Shown piece by piece: positions 60,309 through 64,000 of a stretch of 64,000 nucleotides of DNA. The stretch's first letter is position 1, and every line of letters begins with the position of its first letter. The notes beneath the pieces are model-generated. The model did not search any database. It was not told where the DNA came from and was given only the letters and a program-made list of their open reading frames with translations. The position numbers were made by a program, and so were the translations under genes. Origin of the DNA: Yersinia rohdei ATCC 43380 (GTDB lineage: Bacteria > Pseudomonadota > Gammaproteobacteria > Enterobacterales > Enterobacteriaceae); NCBI RefSeq assembly GCF_000173775.1, contig NZ_ACCD01000011.1, positions 53,217 through 117,216 on the forward strand. Direction: 5' to 3'.

Positions 60309-60755
60309 ATGGCTTACAAACACATTCTGATTGCGGTTGACCTCTCTCCGGAAAGTAAAGTGTTGGTAGAAAAAGCGGTCTCCATGGCCAGACCATACAA
60401 TGCCAAAGTGTCTTTGATCCATGTTGATGTTAACTACTCAGATCTCTATACCGGTCTGATCGACGTTAATCTTGGCGATATGCAAAAACGCATTTCTGAA
60501 GAAACCCACAATGCTTTGACCGAACTTGCTCAAAATGCGGGCTACCCGATTACGCAAACACTGAGCGGGAGTGGTGACTTGGGTCAGGTACTGGTTGATG
60601 CCATTAAGAAATATGATATGGACTTGGTATTATGCGGCCATCATCAGGATTTCTGGAGCAAGTTGATGTCTTCAGCACGCCAACTGATCAATACCGTACA
60701 TGTCGATATGCTTATCGTACCACTGCGCGATGACGAAAATGGTGAAGACGAATAA
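60309..60755 (+). CDS. uspA: Universal stress protein A
   Basis: A 148-aa cytoplasmic protein (E. coli 144 aa) induced by growth arrest and many stresses. [20 protein letters not shown] and [21 protein letters not shown] match UspA. It lacks the ATP-binding G-x2-G-x9-G loop, as UspA itself does. GGAAGGAG precedes the start. Single gene with its own terminator. Confidence 0.96.
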   Translation: MAYKHILIAVDLSPESKVLVEKAVSMARPYNAKVSLIHVDVNYSDLYTGLIDVNLGDMQKRISEETHNALTELAQNAGYPITQTLSGSGDLGQVLVDAIKKYDMDLVLCGHHQDFWSKLMSSARQLINTVHVDMLIVPLRDDENGEDE

Positions 60756-60792
60756 GCTGCCTAAATCTAATTAGTTCAGCATCATCACCTCT

Positions 60793-60819
60793 AACGCCCG
60801 CCATTGACGGGCGTTTTTT
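60793..60819 (+). terminator. Intrinsic terminator of uspA
   Basis: AACGCCCG, CCATTGA loop, CGGGCGTT and T-run, about 40 bp after uspA. Confidence 0.92.
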
Positions 60820-61042
60820 ATGCTCAAACCTGCATCCACCCTATATTTCCACACATTAGCAACCCTGCTGATTTTTTTGGTTAAATCCCTTGTGGTATGA
60901 ATATAAACCAGTGATATAGTCGATGATTCACAACATCGTCTCCTCACTATTTTGATAATAATAATTATCCACAGAACCTAGCATCTAAGCTTAAGGTCAC
61001 AAAAGCGGTCAGGAGAGTCTTACTTAGTACAAGGAATTTTTA

Positions 61043-62389
61043 GTGATGAATGGTTTAACCTCTCTGGAGTCGTTTTTAGAGTCTTTACAACAACGTGATA
61101 CCAACCAACCAGAATATCTCCAAGCCGTACGTGAAGTTTTTACCTCGCTTTGGCCTTTTTTGGAGCAAAACCCCCATTATCGTGAACAGAGTCTACTAGA
61201 GCGTTTAGTTGAGCCAGAGCGCGTGATTCAATTCCGTGTGGCATGGACTGACGACCAAGGTAAAGTCCAGGTTAACCGTGCCTGGCGTGTTCAATTTAAC
61301 TCTGCGATTGGGCCATATAAAGGCGGAATGCGCTTCCACCCCTCAGTAAACTTATCAATTCTTAAGTTCCTGGGCTTTGAACAAACGTTCAAAAATGCCC
61401 TGACAACACTGCCAATGGGTGGCGGTAAAGGCGGTTCTGATTTTAATCCGAAAGGAAAAAGTCAGGCCGAAGTGATGCGTTTTTGTCAGGCACTGATGAC
61501 GGAGCTTTACCGTCACCTTGGCCCGGATACTGATGTCCCTGCGGGGGATATTGGCGTTGGTGGCCGTGAAGTGGCCTTTATGTCCGGCATGATGAAAAAA
61601 CTGTCCAACAACACCGCCTGTGTATTTACCGGCAAAGGGCTTTCCTTCGGCGGCAGTCTGATTCGCCCGGAAGCCACGGGTTATGGTTTAGTTTATTTCA
61701 CTGATGCCATGCTAAAACGCCACGGTTTAGGTTTTGAAGGGCGAAAAGTCTCTGTTTCTGGGGCGGGTAACGTTGCGCAATATACCATCGAAAAAGCGAT
61801 GGAGCTGGGGGCGCGGGTCATTACTGCCTCTGACTCAGGCGGCACCGTGGTTGATGAAGCCGGCTTCACACCGGAAAAACTGGCCCATCTGGCTGAGATT
61901 AAAAACAAACGTTATGGCAGCATTGAAGATTATGCCCGCGAGCGAAATCTGGTCTATTTAGCCAATCAGCAGCCGTGGAGTGTCCCTGTTGATATTGCCC
62001 TGCCTTGTGCAACACAAAATGAGCTGGATTTACCTGCGGCCCGTCAGTTGATTGCTAATGGCGTTAAAGCTGTAGCCGAAGGCGCTAATATGCCGACAAC
62101 CATTCAGGCCACTGATGCCTTCCTGGAAGCCGGTGTGTTATTTGCACCAGGTAAAGCAGCCAATGCCGGTGGCGTAGCGACATCTGGTCTGGAAATGGCG
62201 CAGAATGCCGCGCGCATGAGCTGGAAGTCAGAGAAAGTTGATGTTCGTTTGCACCACATTATGCTGGATATTCATCAATCCTGTGTTGAATATGGCGGTG
62301 AAGGCAAACAAACCCACTATGTCCACGGCGCAAATATTGCCGGTTTTGTCAAAGTGGCAGATGCGATGCTGGCCCAAGGTGTGCTGTAA
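61043..62389 (+). CDS. gdhA: NADP-specific glutamate dehydrogenase GdhA
   Basis: A 448-aa enzyme joining ammonia to 2-oxoglutarate to give glutamate at high ammonia. The catalytic lysine region is LPMGGGKGGSDFNPKGKS, and KGGMRFHPSVNLSILKFLGFEQ and the Rossmann loop VSVSGAGNVAQYTIEKA are present. It matches E. coli GdhA (447 aa) over its whole length. Start at 61043 or the adjacent ATG at 61046. A CCCATATTCT/AGAATATGGG hairpin (62403-62440) follows without a T-run. Confidence 0.96.
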   Translation: MMNGLTSLESFLESLQQRDTNQPEYLQAVREVFTSLWPFLEQNPHYREQSLLERLVEPERVIQFRVAWTDDQGKVQVNRAWRVQFNSAIGPYKGGMRFHPSVNLSILKFLGFEQTFKNALTTLPMGGGKGGSDFNPKGKSQAEVMRFCQALMTELYRHLGPDTDVPAGDIGVGGREVAFMSGMMKKLSNNTACVFTGKGLSFGGSLIRPEATGYGLVYFTDAMLKRHGLGFEGRKVSVSGAGNVAQYTIEKAMELGARVITASDSGGTVVDEAGFTPEKLAHLAEIKNKRYGSIEDYARERNLVYLANQQPWSVPVDIALPCATQNELDLPAARQLIANGVKAVAEGANMPTTIQATDAFLEAGVLFAPGKAANAGGVATSGLEMAQNAARMSWKSEKVDVRLHHIMLDIHQSCVEYGGEGKQTHYVHGANIAGFVKVADAMLAQGVL

Positions 62390-62595
62390 CTAGCCCCTTA
62401 TTCCCATATTCTTTGAGATGAGAGTCGATAAGAATATGGGATAATCAGCTTTAACCATCAATATGGTAAATATTTAATTAACTAGCATATCTAATTAATT
62501 TATTATTTTGAGATAATGCTCATTTAAATAATTAGCGCCACTAGTAATATCCTCCCCTCACATCAATAGAACTCATTTTATTATTAGGGGCCACC

Positions 62596-63942
62596 ATGAC
62601 CAGGGAATGGACTGAAATAGGCATAATAGCCGCAAGCAATATAAACACAGAGAACATAACCACAGACAATACTAACGATACCAATATAATAAATAGCATA
62701 ACAAATGAAAAACTATCTGAAATAACCCCAGAATATACATTTGGTGATAAGACAAAAATCACTAACAAGATATTTTATTCATTTAGTCAAAGCTATTCAC
62801 TGTGGGAAAGTGATATTACCTATCAGCAGGACGCCCCCATCTTTCCATTTAACCAACAACAAATTCGTCAGGCCAAACTGGCAATGCAAAGTTGTGCTGA
62901 TGCTGCCAATATTCACTTTATGGAAACCTCTCAAGATAATCCCGCTAATCTATTATTTTTAAATTACGAACAGCAAGATGTTACGATTGCTGGTTATGCC
63001 TATTACCCCGGCCAGGGGGATTTCAGCCCATTATGGATTAATTTTGCTCACTGCGATGCCGCTAATCCCACCCAAACAAGCTATAGCGCATTAATTCTCA
63101 CACACGAGCTGGGCCACACGCTGGGCTTGAAACACACACATAACCCTGATAGCTACACACAACAGGTGAGTGTCATGAGTTATTTATCGGAGCAATCCTC
63201 TGATGCGGACTATCTTGGGCACCACCCATCAACACCACAAATGTTGGATATCGCCGCTTTACAATATCTCTATGGTGCCAATCCGCACACCCGCCTTGGG
63301 AATACCACTTACGGTTTCAACTCTAATAGCAGTCGTGAATATTTAACCGCAAATAATGCCAGCGATATATTGATATTTTGCGTATGGGACGCGGGCGGCA
63401 TTGATACTTTTGATTTCTCCGGTTATAAACAAAATCAAACTATCAATCTTAATCAGCTCAGTTTCTCTGATGTTGGTGGATTAAAGGGAAATATCTCCAT
63501 TGCTGCCGATGTTATTATTGAGAATGCCATCGGGGGTGATGGTGATGATAATATTAAGGGAAATAAGGCAGACAATAGATTGACCGGCGGCGGCGGTGCT
63601 GACCAATTGTGGGGCAATCAAGGTTATAATACCTTTGTCTACCAAAGTGTTAGCGATTCGTTAACCACCGCTGCCGATACCCTTCACGATTTTAATGTGG
63701 ATAAAGATAAAATTGATTTATCTGCTTTGGCGCTGGACAGTAATAAGACTCGGTTGGTAGATAAATTCAGTTTTGGTGGTGATACCGAGATAATGCAGCA
63801 CTATGATGATATAAGAGATATGACGTATTTGATGATTGATTTTGATAACCAGGTGCATGAAAACGATATGCTGATAAAACTTACTGGTAACCATCAGCTG
63901 TCATGCAATAACTTTATTCTCAGCCCATCCTTCACGGCATAA
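62596..63942 (+). CDS. Serralysin-type secreted RTX zinc metalloprotease
   Basis: A 448-aa M10B protease. The zinc site is HELGHTLGLKH at 170-180 and the Met-turn VMSYL at about 193-197. C-terminal RTX calcium-binding repeats start at about 313 (GGDGDDNIKGNKADNRLTGG), fewer than usual. There is no N-terminal signal peptide, as expected for type I secretion; the C terminus has NFIL followed by SPSFTA, whereas serralysins usually end in a DFIV-like motif. AT-rich N-terminal codons. The start follows AGGGGCC. Family members degrade host proteins; Yersinia ruckeri Yrp1 is an example. The exporter and inhibitor genes are not in the window and may lie downstream. Confidence 0.9.
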   Translation: MTREWTEIGIIAASNINTENITTDNTNDTNIINSITNEKLSEITPEYTFGDKTKITNKIFYSFSQSYSLWESDITYQQDAPIFPFNQQQIRQAKLAMQSCADAANIHFMETSQDNPANLLFLNYEQQDVTIAGYAYYPGQGDFSPLWINFAHCDAANPTQTSYSALILTHELGHTLGLKHTHNPDSYTQQVSVMSYLSEQSSDADYLGHHPSTPQMLDIAALQYLYGANPHTRLGNTTYGFNSNSSREYLTANNASDILIFCVWDAGGIDTFDFSGYKQNQTINLNQLSFSDVGGLKGNISIAADVIIENAIGGDGDDNIKGNKADNRLTGGGGADQLWGNQGYNTFVYQSVSDSLTTAADTLHDFNVDKDKIDLSALALDSNKTRLVDKFSFGGDTEIMQHYDDIRDMTYLMIDFDNQVHENDMLIKLTGNHQLSCNNFILSPSFTA

Positions 63943-64000
63943 TTTATCTCTTTGCCCTACTCACTATCAAAATCACCTACTAGAAAGTAAGTGATTTTGG

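Overview
The window looks like chromosome from a non-pestis Yersinia of the enterocolitica group. This rests on gene order, on close recalled similarity of many proteins to Yersinia and E. coli orthologues, on five full ERIC repeats plus one partial copy, and on a chromosomal ampR/ampC pair. No database search was possible and the species is not fixed. No rRNA, tRNA, CRISPR array or intact IS was seen.

Layout. 1-4007: end of feoB, feoC, bioH (-), gntX, nfuA. 4008-4479: two ERICs and a short inverted-repeat element. 4480-12024: malPQ (-) divergent from malT (+), with CRP and MalT sites between them. 12081-13403: AT-rich unknown 440-aa gene. 13597-17723: glpE, glpG, glpR, glpD. 17864-27430: glycogen operon glgBXCAP (-), with an ERIC between glgC and glgA. 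27431-31012: an AT-rich accessory block between glgB and asd, holding btsS without its regulator and a microcin V-like cluster (putative immunity gene, double-glycine microcin precursor, wrecked cvaA-type export gene). 31013-38035: asd, yhgN, gntK/gntT/gntR, yhhW, the sRNA gene ryhB with its Fur box, yhhY. 38108-50057: myo-inositol catabolism (iolE, iolG, iolD, iolC, iolR, iolB, iolA and an iolI-like gene). 50205-55896: MFS transporter with divergent LysR regulator, a lipoprotein, ampR/ampC. 55991-62389: yhiN, pitA, uspB, uspA, gdhA. 62596-63942: a serralysin-type RTX metalloprotease.

How it fits together. Most of the window is carbon and energy-store metabolism: maltodextrin breakdown, glycogen turnover, glycerol-3-phosphate oxidation, gluconate uptake and phosphorylation, and conversion of inositol to acetyl-CoA level products. 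Operators for CRP, MalT, GlpR, GntR and Fur can be read directly. The iol set has every catabolic step, including a kinase-aldolase fusion, but no obvious inositol transporter in the window.

Most interesting items: (1) the microcin V-like precursor with a Cvi-like putative immunity gene beside a cvaA remnant that has an internal deletion and an in-frame stop; (2) two copies of an apparently non-autonomous inverted-repeat element sharing a GC-rich core, one flanked by an 18-bp direct repeat; (3) ryhB, recognisable from sequence and position; (4) an orphan BtsS sensor kinase; (5) a 440-aa AT-rich protein that may be a secreted effector (weak); (6) a perfect 12-bp hairpin between iolG and iolE.
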